The notes under the pieces are model-generated. The model was given only the letters and a program-made list of their open reading frames with translations, searched no databases and was not told the origin of the DNA. Shown here one piece after another: positions 35,403 through 43,854 of a stretch of 50,855 bases of DNA. Location: assembly GCA_012729395.1 (NCBI GenBank), contig JAAYDF010000192.1, positions 1 through 50,855 of the forward strand, given 5' to 3'. The translations under genes and the position numbers were made by a program. Position 1 is the first letter of the stretch. Each line of letters starts with the position of its first letter. This DNA comes from Phycisphaerae bacterium (GTDB taxonomy: Bacteria; Planctomycetota; Phycisphaerae; UBA1845; PWPN01).

Positions 35403-36023
35403 TTACGGCAGCTCGGGCGGACGGGCGCGGCGCTCCCGCTCAAAAGCCTGCATCCGTGCGGTTTGGGCCTCGGATTGCTCGCGGAACTCGGCGGATGTCA
35501 TCCACTGTGTCCGGATCTTGCCCTTCTCGTAGAGAATGGTCGCTCGCCCGTTCTCCTTGAGATGCAGCATGACCTCCGGGGAATAGGCGATGAACATCGG
35601 TTCGGTGGTCTGGCTGGCAAAATAACGATCCGAAGAAGAGAGGAAAAGCGTCACATCGCTACTGACAGGTTCAGGCAGGTCGCCGGGGAGATGGCCCCAT
35701 GTATCCAGGTGGGCCTGGAGCTTAGCCGCCGGACCAGCCAGCAGCCGGAGGCTTTCCTTGACAGCCATCTCGTCGCGCCGCCACGTGACTAGAAAGGACA
35801 GCAGAACTGCCGTCACCGCAAGCATGGCTGTGGTACGGAACACCCATTGACGTCGCTGCCGTACCCGACTGGCCAGCATCTTGTTGCCCATGGAAGTCGA
35901 AGACACGTCCAGGTGTGCCGGCCTCGGCCGCGATGAGTCGGTCTTTGTGGACGTGAACGGAGCTTCCGGCCCGCCTTCGAGCCGGGTTTCCGGGGAACTG
36001 GAATGGCCGTGGGTCGTGACCAT
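35403..36023 (-). CDS. single-pass membrane protein of unknown function
   Basis: A 206-residue protein I do not recognise. An N-terminal hydrophilic tail of about 60 residues, rich in Ser/Thr/Pro, is followed by RVRQRRQWVF and one membrane helix (TAMLAVTAVLLSFLVTW, near 65-82). The rest is predicted outside the cytoplasm, with a segment that could bind a partner (PEVMLHLKENGRATILYEKG). The C-terminal 40 residues are charged and helical (REQSEAQTARMQAFERERRA). ATG 36023. The gene stands alone, 51 bp downstream of the point where the TetR gene begins on the same strand. Confidence 0.6.
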   Translation of the reverse strand: MVTTHGHSSSPETRLEGGPEAPFTSTKTDSSRPRPAHLDVSSTSMGNKMLASRVRQRRQWVFRTTAMLAVTAVLLSFLVTWRRDEMAVKESLRLLAGPAAKLQAHLDTWGHLPGDLPEPVSSDVTLFLSSSDRYFASQTTEPMFIAYSPEVMLHLKENGRATILYEKGKIRTQWMTSAEFREQSEAQTARMQAFERERRARPPELP

Positions 36024-36168
36024 CTTACTGCTATTCTAGTCCGGATCCCCGGTCGCTGGCAAGAACGGGCGCCAAGGAGTGGTAGTCCAGGCATGGGCTG
36101 AGGACCGAATCAACCTGTTGATGGACGTGTCCAGGCGTGGGTGACGAACCGCAACAAGCTACCCTGGT

Positions 36169-36206
36169 CCCGGCAAGGAAGAACCACTTCTTGACGGGCG
36201 TGGCTC
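36169..36206 (-). repeat. diverged partial copy of the dispersed hairpin element
   Basis: Read on the minus strand, 30 of 38 bases match 44784-44821. Only the left half of the element is present here. Together the two copies support a dispersed repeat family. Confidence 0.5.
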
Positions 36207-36229
36207 TGCGTGGCGGCCGCCCACGCAGT
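36207..36229 (-). terminator. hairpin after the HAD phosphatase gene
   Basis: CTGCGTGG (36207-36214) pairs with CCACGCAG (36222-36229) around GC-rich inner bases, 9 bases past the stop of the minus-strand HAD gene. No T-run, so rated as possible. Confidence 0.4.
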
Positions 36230-36237
36230 CACACACG

Positions 36238-37080
36238 TCATGCCCCACGCAGGGCGACCTCGACAGCCGCCGCCACCCCGCCGGCGTCGTTGGAGGGGGC
36301 TTGCCACCGGGCAACCGCACGCACCGGTTCAACCGCGTTACCCATCGCGACCCCCAGCCCCGCCTGGCTGATCATCTCCACGTCGTTGACGTCATCGCCT
36401 ACCGCCACCACCTGGTCCGCGGACAGATCCCAAGCCCGCAGCAGTTGGGTGAGCCCGTGCCACTTGTTCACCTGGGGGGCGAAACACTCCACGACGTGCA
36501 GCCCGTAATTCGGGGCATAGATCGCGTTACACTTCAACTTGTCGGCCGGAAACTCGGCTTTCAGAGCCGCCAGCAGATCCTGCAGATGCTCCGGTCGTTC
36601 GATGACCCCGAGACGCACAACCGAGTGTTCGGACGGCCAACCGTTGGCCCGGCACACCCGGCAAGGCGTCTTCCGTACCCAGAGTTCACACGCCTCCGCA
36701 TGGCGCCGACCTGCAATCACCCGGTAGTCTACGCCCGCCTCGGTGACGTCGTATAGAGCCAGAATGGGATAGTCGCGTTCCTGAAAAAACGCGACCACAC
36801 GGTCCGCAAGAGAGGCGGGCATGGCTTCCCGCCCGATACTACGCCCGGTCCGTAGATCGCTCACGATGGCCCCGAACACGAATACCCCCGCGTCCAGTTC
36901 CAGTCCCAGTTGGTCGATCACTGGCCGGGCTTCGGTCAGTGACCGCCCGGTGCAAAGGCAAACGCGCAGACCGGCCTGGTGCGCTCGCTCCAGCGCAATC
37001 CGGTTGCACGACGGCAGCCTGCTGTGCGAATCCAGCAGCGTACCGTCGATGTCGACGGCCAGAAGTCGGTAGAGGTTCAC
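36238..37080 (-). CDS. Cof-type HAD-IIB family phosphatase
   Basis: A 280-residue soluble hydrolase, likely acting on sugar or nucleotide phosphates. All four HAD motifs are visible: AVDIDGTLLDS (nucleophile Asp10, Asp12), VCLCTGRS, the lysine in EVNKWHGL-like VNKWHGLTQLL, and VVAVGDDVNDVEMI with GLGVAMGNA. The cap region is of the C2/IIB type. Start ATG 37080 overlaps the stop of the upstream lipoprotein gene by four bases, so it ends a three-gene overlapping unit. Confidence 0.88.
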   Translation of the reverse strand: MNLYRLLAVDIDGTLLDSHSRLPSCNRIALERAHQAGLRVCLCTGRSLTEARPVIDQLGLELDAGVFVFGAIVSDLRTGRSIGREAMPASLADRVVAFFQERDYPILALYDVTEAGVDYRVIAGRRHAEACELWVRKTPCRVCRANGWPSEHSVVRLGVIERPEHLQDLLAALKAEFPADKLKCNAIYAPNYGLHVVECFAPQVNKWHGLTQLLRAWDLSADQVVAVGDDVNDVEMISQAGLGVAMGNAVEPVRAVARWQAPSNDAGGVAAAVEVALRGA

Positions 37081-37412
37081 TTGATCGTCCGGACGCGGAT
37101 TTCTTCAGATTCCCCGGGTTGGTTGACGTTGGGGCTCGTACCTTGCGTGCCGTGCTCGGGAGACTGCCAGGTCTTGCCGATCACCGCGTCATCCCTGAAG
37201 TAGACCATCGCGGTGACGCCGCGGTTCTCGTCGGAGTAGATCCACGTTTGCTCTGTTGTCTGCCAGGGCTCGCCCAGCGTGGCAGTGACCGCGTCGCTGT
37301 GCATTCCATCATGGATGGTCTGCCAACGCTCGAAAGTCAGCTTCTCCGCGCAGCCCGCCAGCAGCAAGCCGCACATGATGAGGCCAAGCCAGACTTTGAT
37401 ACGCGATTTCAT
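37077..37412 (-). CDS. small lipoprotein with SmpA/OmlA-like fold
   Basis: A 111-residue lipoprotein. The signal ends in the lipobox LLAGC (Cys21). The mature part has the pattern FERWQTIHDGMHSDAVTATL followed by GEPW and two beta strands (TWIYSDENRG, AMVYFRDDAVIGKTW), resembling the SmpA/OmlA (BamE) fold, which often binds other envelope proteins. Similarity is weak, so the fold call is inference. It overlaps both neighbours by four bases. Confidence 0.7.
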   Translation of the reverse strand: MKSRIKVWLGLIMCGLLLAGCAEKLTFERWQTIHDGMHSDAVTATLGEPWQTTEQTWIYSDENRGVTAMVYFRDDAVIGKTWQSPEHGTQGTSPNVNQPGESEEIRVRTIK

Positions 37413-37993
37413 GGAGTTCTTCCTGTTTGTGCGTCGCGGCCGTCCGGTATCCCGGTCAGCGACTCGCCGGGCAGATGGAACTCGAGCACGTGCTCATCCT
37501 GGATGGTCGTGTCCCACGGTGTCCGGTAACTGACGGTCAGAATGTACTTGCGGCCGGGCTGGACCGCGCCGGCGCCCTGAGTCCACGCAAGCTGGAACTC
37601 ATACATCTGCGCCCGCTTCCAGTGGCGCCGCACGTCTTCGGGATTGTCAATCATCTGGTCCCAGAACTCGAGCCGCTCCCCTTTGTGGTCCCCCGAGGCG
37701 TTCCTGTAACTCCACAGCTCGAAGTAGAAGAGCCCCACCGCCTTGACCGGGTCTCCAAACGGGTCCACCGGACGCACGACCGCCAGAATGCCATCCGGGA
37801 TTCGGTCTTCGTTGAAGCTCGCGATCTTGCTGAAGGGCTGGATGTGGACCTCATGCGGGAGCATCAGGGAGAGCATGGCCACCCGCTCGCTCTCGCGGGG
37901 AAGGTGATCCGGTCCGGTCGACCGACAGCCGGAACAGGCGGCACCGAGCGTCGCGGCCAGTCCCAACATCCACGCTGAACGGCACATCATCAT
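37409..37993 (-). CDS. lipoprotein of unknown function
   Basis: A 194-residue probable lipoprotein. The signal (SAWMLGLAATLGAACSGC) has cysteines at 20 and 23, either of which could be lipidated. The mature chain is a beta-rich domain (VVRPVDPFGDPVKAVGLFYF, RKYILTVSYRTPWD, TIQDEHVLEFHLPGE) resembling no family I can name. Three ATG codons in a row (37993, 37990, 37987) could start it; the longer frame to 38101 adds a non-signal segment. Head of a three-gene unit with the small lipoprotein and the HAD phosphatase, each overlapping by ATGA. Confidence 0.7.
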   Translation of the reverse strand: MMMCRSAWMLGLAATLGAACSGCRSTGPDHLPRESERVAMLSLMLPHEVHIQPFSKIASFNEDRIPDGILAVVRPVDPFGDPVKAVGLFYFELWSYRNASGDHKGERLEFWDQMIDNPEDVRRHWKRAQMYEFQLAWTQGAGAVQPGRKYILTVSYRTPWDTTIQDEHVLEFHLPGESLTGIPDGRDAQTGRTP

Positions 37994-38348
37994 GACTGCG
38001 GGATTGTAAAGACCGCCGCTCGGCGCTGTCAAGACAGCCCTCGGGGCACCGGAATCGCGGCGCCGTGACAGTGTCGAGTATGGCGATCCGCTGGAGGCCA
38101 AGTCAACTTGGTGAGCGATGTGCCCAGACGCACGAAGCCAACTGCGACAAACCGCCTTGGTCCTGGCAGCCGCTCTCCCCGGTCCCGTCGCGAACCCCGG
38201 GGGCGAAGTGGGTCCGATACACCGCCGGGGTGCCGGAATCAGCTACCTTGCGTCGGCAAAAATGGCAGCCATCCCCAAGCCAGGGGCGGTCCAGACCGAT
38301 ATGGAGGGTGTGTGAACGGATCACGACGCTTGCGCACAGGATGACGCC

Positions 38349-39287
38349 ATGCTCAACTTCGATTTTGCCCAACTGCCCGCCGACATGATGCAACTGCTGA
38401 TGTGTCGTGGTTCCGGCGACCCTCCCCTTCAGTGGCATGAGCATCAGAACACCCTGGCCAAGCGGAAACTCGATGAGATCGAGGATGCCCGGTTGTTCGG
38501 CTCGGCAGGAACCCGCAACGAGGCGGTCCAAGCCACCATTCGGGCTTTGCTCTTCCTCTGGACCGGTTGGACCGACGAGGCCAATATGCTTGCCCAGATC
38601 GCCCCGGCGAAGGAGCGGCTCTATATCACCGCTCTGTGCGCCCGGCATCGAGGGAAGGCGGACGTGGCCAAGGCAGCCTTCAAGAAGATGGAGGGGCACG
38701 GCATCTTCAAGCCGCTCGCCGAGCAGGTGCTCAAGGTCATCCGTCCCGACGCGGAAGCCGCCCTCAAACGCTTTCGCGACATCATCGAGCAGAACAAGGA
38801 GTGGGAGCCCTACGCGTTCATCGATCTCTATGAGCAAGCCCGTACGGGCAGGCTTTCTCAGGTGGCGTGGCAAGTGGTCGGACAGCTCCAGACCAATGAG
38901 TTCGAGCATCTGTTCAACCACTGCTTTGTGGCGTTGACCGGCCGCAGTGTGTTCAAGCGACGGGTGATCTCCGAGGCTGACGAGCAACGCCGCGAGCAGG
39001 ACTACCGCCGGCGAATGGCTGAACGCCGCAAGGAGGCGGAAAAACGCAGCCAGCGACAAATGAAGGAGCAGCAGTCGCCGCGCAAGAAAGAAGCTCCCGA
39101 GCCCGCCAAACCCGCGCCCCCGCACGATCCCCGGGCGAAGATCCTCTGTCCTAAGTGCGGCCAGCTCCTCTACTTGCCCGAGAGCTCGCGTGGCCGACCC
39201 GCCAAATGCCTCAAGTGCTCAGTGGTCTTCCTCGTGCCGCCCAAGAAGCCCGAAGCCAAAGCTCGCGGTCTCGTCGCGAGGAAGTGA
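38349..39287 (+). CDS. helical protein with C-terminal zinc ribbon
   Basis: A 312-residue protein of unknown function. Residues 1-200 are helical repeats (a TPR-like series such as ERLYITALCARHRGKADVAK). A long charged coiled coil follows (REQDYRRRMAERRKEAEKRS), then a Pro/Lys linker and a four-cysteine zinc ribbon at about 263-292 (ILCPKCGQLLYLPESSRG, then KCLKCSVVFLV), like the MJ0042 type. It is a likely cytoplasmic scaffold or nucleic-acid contact protein. ATG 38349 is used. Convergent with the CAP lipoprotein gene. Confidence 0.68.
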   Translation: MLNFDFAQLPADMMQLLMCRGSGDPPLQWHEHQNTLAKRKLDEIEDARLFGSAGTRNEAVQATIRALLFLWTGWTDEANMLAQIAPAKERLYITALCARHRGKADVAKAAFKKMEGHGIFKPLAEQVLKVIRPDAEAALKRFRDIIEQNKEWEPYAFIDLYEQARTGRLSQVAWQVVGQLQTNEFEHLFNHCFVALTGRSVFKRRVISEADEQRREQDYRRRMAERRKEAEKRSQRQMKEQQSPRKKEAPEPAKPAPPHDPRAKILCPKCGQLLYLPESSRGRPAKCLKCSVVFLVPPKKPEAKARGLVARK

Positions 39288-39474
39288 AACCACGTCCTCA
39301 GTGTGACAGCGATGGTCTCAGCATGTCGACACTGCTTGGCGTTCTGGCGTCGGGCTTGGTCATTGATTGGTCATTGGGCCTTTGGGCATTCGCCATTTTG
39401 CCCCGGGAGCCAAGCGGCCAGCGAGTTGCACCCATGTGATATTGGAGCGATTCACGCCCCATCGTGGTCGCCCC

Positions 39475-39490
39475 CCGTGGCGACCGGCGT
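39475..39490 (+). repeat. 16-bp sequence shared with 49698-49713
   Basis: The 16-mer CCGTGGCGACCGGCGT is found identically here and at 49698-49713, both in gene-free sequence. The surroundings share shorter pieces (GGTCGCCCCCCG). Likely remnants of the same dispersed repeat. Confidence 0.4.
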
Positions 39491-39551
39491 ATTCCTTGCG
39501 AGTTCGCGGGCCACCAGGGGTGGCGGCCGCTACGCCATTGCGTGAAATGCT

Positions 39552-40118
39552 CTAAGGCGGGTTGCCGAATTCGAGAACCCAGTACACCCCATACTGGCCG
39601 CCGGTGCGAATGCCCACCCCGACGTCTTGCCACTGGCTGGCGAGGATGTTCTCGCGGTGTCCTTGGGTGGAATGCATCCACTCGCTGACCACCTGTTCGG
39701 GTGATGTTTGACCGCCGGCCAAGTTTTCCCCGATGGCCAGGTAGATGTATCCCGCGTTGATGGCTCGATGACCTGGCCCCTCGCCGGTGTTCGGGTTTTC
39801 GTGAGCGAAGAAGCTGCCGGCGATCATCTCGCAAGCGTAGTCCTCGGCCATGCGATTGAGCAGGGGGTGCATTTGGACTTCGCCGATGCCGCGGCCGGTG
39901 CGTTCCAGGTTGACCAGCTCGATGACTTTGGCTCTTAGCGCGGTCTCATTGAGCGGTATGGCGCATTCGGTTGTGCCCCCGTGAATGCCCTGCACGAACA
40001 TGCTGGCGATCGGGGAGCCGGATGGAGTTCCGTCGGCTCCGGGGCACCCGACCAAGCATGGCAACAGGCCGCATAGGCCCGCCATGAGTGTCCAGATGAT
40101 TCGCTGGCGCCTGATCAT
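39552..40118 (-). CDS. CAP/SCP-domain lipoprotein
   Basis: A 188-residue exported protein with a CAP (cysteine-rich secretory/PR-1) domain. The signal ends in LPCLVGC, a lipobox with Cys25. The CAP core is visible: LRAKVIELVNLERTGRG, MAEDYACEMIAGSFFAHENP (with the conserved His), GENLAGGQTSPEQVVSEWMH, and GHRENILASQWQDVGVGI. Bacterial CAP proteins are often surface or sporulation-linked and of unknown chemistry. ATG 40118 is preferred over GTG 40130 for its ATG and GGAG spacing. Confidence 0.85.
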   Translation of the reverse strand: MIRRQRIIWTLMAGLCGLLPCLVGCPGADGTPSGSPIASMFVQGIHGGTTECAIPLNETALRAKVIELVNLERTGRGIGEVQMHPLLNRMAEDYACEMIAGSFFAHENPNTGEGPGHRAINAGYIYLAIGENLAGGQTSPEQVVSEWMHSTQGHRENILASQWQDVGVGIRTGGQYGVYWVLEFGNPP

Positions 40119-40220
40119 GGCCACAAACACTCCCCGGGCGTATCAGTCCTCTTCCCTCGATCGGCCGCGTGTCTGGGCAAGCGGGTAACCCCTCCATCGT
40201 GCGGAGGAAGCATCCACCTA

Positions 40221-40250
40221 AGTATACTCTACGGGGACATCGGCTGTCCA
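40221..40250 (-). promoter_or_regulatory. sigma70-type promoter of the CAP lipoprotein gene
   Basis: On the minus strand, TGGACA (40250-40245, 5 of 6), an 18-base spacer and TATACT (40226-40221, 5 of 6). The leader to ATG 40118 would be about 95 bases. Confidence 0.45.
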
Positions 40251-40482
40251 ATAGAAAAACTCCAACTCGTTTTGTTCGCGGAGGTTACGGAATAAATCGT
40301 GTGTGTCGGCAGGGGATGCGGCCCGAAGGGAGGCTTGGAACGCGCGACGCTTGAGAACGTAACGATCGCAATGCCAGCGAGTTGGCGACGGCACGGTCGA
40401 GCTCGCTGATGACTGGAGTGTGCGCCAGGCGGCCATTGCGGGAGAGATGAGCCAGTCACAAGGCACCTGTGCCAAGGGTAAC

Positions 40483-40505
40483 ACGGGTCCGCATATCGGA
40501 CCCGT
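40483..40505 (-). terminator. terminator hairpin after the GspE/PilB-like gene
   Basis: ACGGGTCCG (40483-40491) and CGGACCCGT (40497-40505) form a perfect 9-bp stem with loop CATAT, 26 bases past the gspE-like stop. A weak T-rich stretch (GTTACCC) follows on the minus strand. Confidence 0.55.
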
Positions 40506-40530
40506 AGGTACCCCTATGCACATGGGGAGG

Positions 40531-42240
40531 TCAGGCTTTGGTGACGCGGAGGACTTCTTCGGGCGTGGTCAGGCCGCTGCGGACCTTGTCCCACCCGTCC
40601 TCGCGGAGGAGTCTGAGGCCGTTCTGGCAGGCGGCCCGCTGGATCCGCCCGGAGGAAGCCCGCTGTACGACCAGCTCGCGGATTTCCTCGCTCATCATGA
40701 GCAATTCATAGATTCCCATACGACCCTTGTATCCGACGTGGCGGCACTCACGGCAGCCGCGACCGCGATAAAGCGGCTGGCCGGGCTCCAGTTTCAGGTC
40801 CGGAGGCAGGGCGGCGTAGTCGGGTTCGTAGGCTTCCTTGCAGTGTTTGCAGGTGGTTCGCACGAGCCGCTGAGCCAGGATGCCTTCCAGCGAACTGGAG
40901 ACCAGGAACGGTTCGACGCCCATGTCCAGCATCCGCGTGTTGGCCCCCGACGAATCGTTGGTGTGCAACGTGCTGAACACCAAGTGGCCGGTGAGTGACG
41001 CGTTGATTGCCACCTCGGCCGTCTCGCGATCGCGGATTTCGCCGACCAGGATAACGTCTGGGTCGTGTCGCAGGAACGACCGCAAAGCCCGCGAGAAACT
41101 CAACCCGATCTTCTCGCTGACCTGCACCTGGTTGATGCCTTCGAGGTAGTACTCGATCGGGTCCTCGACCGTGAGGATCTTGATTTCCTCGGAGACGATG
41201 GTGTGCAGCGCGGCATACAGGGTGGTTGTCTTACCACTACCGGTTGGGCCGGTCACCAGGATGATGCCGTGCGGTCGGGTAATCAGCGAGGTGAAGTTGT
41301 CGAGTACCTCGTCGGCCATGCCGAGCTGCTGTAGCGACAGGTTGATGGACTGCCGGTCGAGGATACGCAGGACGATGGCCTCGCCGTAACCCGTGGGGAT
41401 GACCGACACACGGAAATCGATCTCGCGTCCCTGGATGCGGGCCTTGAACCCGCCGTCCTGCGGCAGCCGCTTCTCCGCGATGTTGAGGTTGCTCATGATC
41501 TTGATGCGGCTGATGATCGCGGCCTGGAAGCGCTGGATCTGCGGTGGAACCACTTGGTTCTGGAGGACGCCGTCGATCCGGTAGCGCACGCGGAGATCGT
41601 GCTCGTAGGGCTCGATGTGGATATCACTGGCCTTGTCGCGGATGGCCTCGGCGAGGATCTCGTTGACCAGCTTGACGACCGTGGCCTCCTGGGCCATCTC
41701 GATGAGGTCGCCGTTCTCGTCGACGGACTCGCTGAGCAGCTCGATCTCGTCGTTTTCCTCTTTCTCCTCGATCATCTCGTCGATGGTCGAGCCGCCGACG
41801 CCGAAATGCTGCCGAATCAGCCGCTGAATCTCCGCCTCGCTGGCCAAGTAGGCCTCGACCCGCAGCCCGGTGAGCATGCGCAACTCATCGAAGGCGGTGA
41901 TGTCGTAGGGGTCGGCCGTGGCGACCTTCAGGCTGTCTTCGGTCTTCTCCAGGGGGATGAGCTGCCGCTTGTGGATCAAGCGCGTGGGCATCTCGCGCAG
42001 CAGGGCGAGATCGAGTTTGATCTCGGTCAGATCGACAACTGGGATGCACATCTGCTCGCCGAGAACCTTGAGAACCTCGCGTTCATCGACGAAGCCCATG
42101 CGAACGAGAATGCGGTCGATGCGGTCGTGTGGTCCTTTGCGCGCCGCCAGGGCCGCCTGCAGGTGGTCCGCGGTGATCTTGCCCCGCTCCAGAAGGATTT
42201 CCCCAACACTCACGGCTCGGTATCCTGTTTCACACGCCAC
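40531..42240 (-). CDS. GspE/PilB-type secretion or pilus ATPase
   Basis: A 569-residue AAA-type ATPase that powers type II secretion or type IV pilus assembly. It has an N-terminal MshEN-like domain (VGEILLERGKITADHLQAAL), the Walker A motif GPTGSGKTTT (331-340), an Asp-box region (ILTVEDPIEYYLEG), Walker B in DVILVGEIRDRETAE (395-409), a His-box (FSTLHTNDSSGA) and the tetracysteine zinc site (C464, C467, C496, C499). A 30-residue acidic insertion (EEKEENDEIELLSESVDENG) lies near 155-180. The start is GTG 42240 or GTG 42213. No pilin, PilC or GspD gene is in the window, so it is an orphan here. Confidence 0.9.
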   Translation of the reverse strand: MACETGYRAVSVGEILLERGKITADHLQAALAARKGPHDRIDRILVRMGFVDEREVLKVLGEQMCIPVVDLTEIKLDLALLREMPTRLIHKRQLIPLEKTEDSLKVATADPYDITAFDELRMLTGLRVEAYLASEAEIQRLIRQHFGVGGSTIDEMIEEKEENDEIELLSESVDENGDLIEMAQEATVVKLVNEILAEAIRDKASDIHIEPYEHDLRVRYRIDGVLQNQVVPPQIQRFQAAIISRIKIMSNLNIAEKRLPQDGGFKARIQGREIDFRVSVIPTGYGEAIVLRILDRQSINLSLQQLGMADEVLDNFTSLITRPHGIILVTGPTGSGKTTTLYAALHTIVSEEIKILTVEDPIEYYLEGINQVQVSEKIGLSFSRALRSFLRHDPDVILVGEIRDRETAEVAINASLTGHLVFSTLHTNDSSGANTRMLDMGVEPFLVSSSLEGILAQRLVRTTCKHCKEAYEPDYAALPPDLKLEPGQPLYRGRGCRECRHVGYKGRMGIYELLMMSEEIRELVVQRASSGRIQRAACQNGLRLLREDGWDKVRSGLTTPEEVLRVTKA

Positions 42241-42723
42241 GGTCCTCTGCGCTCCCTGCGTCTATCGCTTCTCGTTGTCGGGATGCGGCCTTCACGGGCC
42301 GGAGGGTCAGCCCTTGGCGGTCGACGAATCCGCCTGGGCGGACACTGGCGCGAAGTTCGCACCGCATCACACCGGTTGCACTTGCAGGAAAGGGCCCCCG
42401 GCGAGCGCACCTCCCCCGTCAACGCTTTGTACCGTTGCTGGGCGAGGCGGTTGCAGTTTTCGGCTCGAAACCGCAGATATTCCGCGGCACCCGGCGTCCC
42501 GTGGAGTTGGGCCGCGGCAAGCTGGGATCGGCACGGCACCTGCCTCCGATATTCAGCATAACATATGGCCCAAATTGAGGTTGCGGGCCGATAATCAGGG
42601 CCGAGAAGCCTGTGGGAAGGTGGAAGGTCCAGGCGTAAGGACCGCCCCTTTTCCGCGGATGCGTCGCGGACGGTCTGGGCAATTTTCGCCCGCGGCGTTT
42701 CGCGGCGTTCTCCGGGGGCGGGG
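42241..42723. other. 483-bp gene-free region
   Basis: Lies between the 3' end of the sucD-like gene and the start of the gspE-like gene, both minus strand. It holds an AT-richer patch near 42545-42600 that may contain the gspE promoter, and a hairpin-like GCGGTT...AACCGC around 42448-42475. Nothing firm. Confidence 0.4.
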
Positions 42724-43617
42724 TCATGCGGGTCGGATCATGCGGGCTGCTGTGGCCCCGATGTCCGCGGGGCTGGGGACGACGGCGATGCCCGCGGCCT
42801 GGAGGGCGGCGATCTTGCCGGCCGCGGTGCCTTCCCCGCCGGAGATGATTGCCCCGGCGTGTCCCATGCGTCGGCCGGGCGGGGCCGTCTGGCCGGCGAT
42901 GAAGGCCACCACCGGCTTGGTGACCTGGGCTTGGATGTACGCGGCAGCCTGTTCCTCGTCGCTGCCGCCGATCTCGCCGATGAGGACGATCACGTCCGTT
43001 TGGGCGTCGTTCTGGAAGAGTCCGAGCAGGTCGATGAAGTTGAGACCCTTGACGGGGTCGCCGCCGATGCCCACACAGGTAGACTGCGACAGACCCCGGG
43101 TGGTGCACTGCCAGACGGCCTCGTAGGTCAGGGTGCCGCTGCGGGAAATGAGGCCGACGTTGCGTGAGCCATCCTGTGGGGGTCGGTGGATGTAGCCGGG
43201 CATGATCCCGATCTTGCACTGGCCAGGGGTGATGATGCCGGGGCAGTTTGGGCCGATGAGCTTCGTGCCGGTCTCGTCGAGGTACTTGCGGAGGCGGATC
43301 ATGTCCAAGGTAGGGATGCCCTCGGTGATGAGCACGACCAGCGGGATGCCCGCGTCGGCGGCCTCCATGGCGGCGTCGGCGGCGAAGGCGGCTGGGACGA
43401 AGATCATCGTGGCGTTGGCCCCGGTCTCACGGACCGCGTCGTGGCAGGAGTTGAAAATGGGCAGGCCGTGCTCGCTGCGGGTGCCGCCTTTACCGGGCGT
43501 GACCCCGCCGACCATGGGGGTGCCGTATTCCATGCATTGCTGGGTGTGAAACGCCCCGGCTTTGCCGGTGATGCCCTGGCAGATGACCCTGGTATCGCGG
43601 TTGACGAGGATGCTCAT
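42724..43617 (-). CDS. sucD: succinyl-CoA ligase alpha subunit (SucD)
   Basis: A 297-residue subunit that binds CoA and carries the phosphohistidine in the succinyl-CoA/succinate step of the citric acid cycle. The CoA-binding start ([20 protein letters not shown]), [20 protein letters not shown], the middle [13 protein letters not shown], and the active-site [15 protein letters not shown] with His253 are all present. Normally sucC (beta subunit) precedes it in an operon; no sucC is within the window on either side. ATG 43617. Confidence 0.92.
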   Translation of the reverse strand: MSILVNRDTRVICQGITGKAGAFHTQQCMEYGTPMVGGVTPGKGGTRSEHGLPIFNSCHDAVRETGANATMIFVPAAFAADAAMEAADAGIPLVVLITEGIPTLDMIRLRKYLDETGTKLIGPNCPGIITPGQCKIGIMPGYIHRPPQDGSRNVGLISRSGTLTYEAVWQCTTRGLSQSTCVGIGGDPVKGLNFIDLLGLFQNDAQTDVIVLIGEIGGSDEEQAAAYIQAQVTKPVVAFIAGQTAPPGRRMGHAGAIISGGEGTAAGKIAALQAAGIAVVPSPADIGATAARMIRPA

Positions 43618-43854
43618 GGCTGCGTTCTCCGCCGGTGACTGCTGACCGAGACACCCGACATGGCCCGGATTCTACGGGTCGTCGCTCTCGGGGAACAGGG
43701 GCGGATCGATGCAGGCATGTGCTGGACTTCCGTCACGGTGGGCATACCATAGCAAGAGGGAACGTGTGTCACCCGCAGGTGGGGGCGACGAGTCCCTTGT
43801 CGCGGCTTATCAGGGCCGGTGCACACTGCACTCTATCATGGGTGGTCACCGCAC

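Larger units (their letters stand above)
40119..40530. other. 412-bp gene-free region between gspE-like and CAP genes
   Basis: Holds a strong hairpin just after the gspE-like stop and a minus-strand sigma70-type promoter for the CAP gene. Another small hairpin, GGCAC-CT-GTGCC, lies at 40462-40473. No gene seen. Confidence 0.55.

Noticed and set aside
38103-39125. 340-codon minus-strand frame opposite the zinc-ribbon helical protein
   Set aside because: Competes with a plus-strand gene that has a zinc ribbon and coiled coil. The minus frame looks partly Leu-rich, but begins inside the plus gene and lacks a ribosome site.
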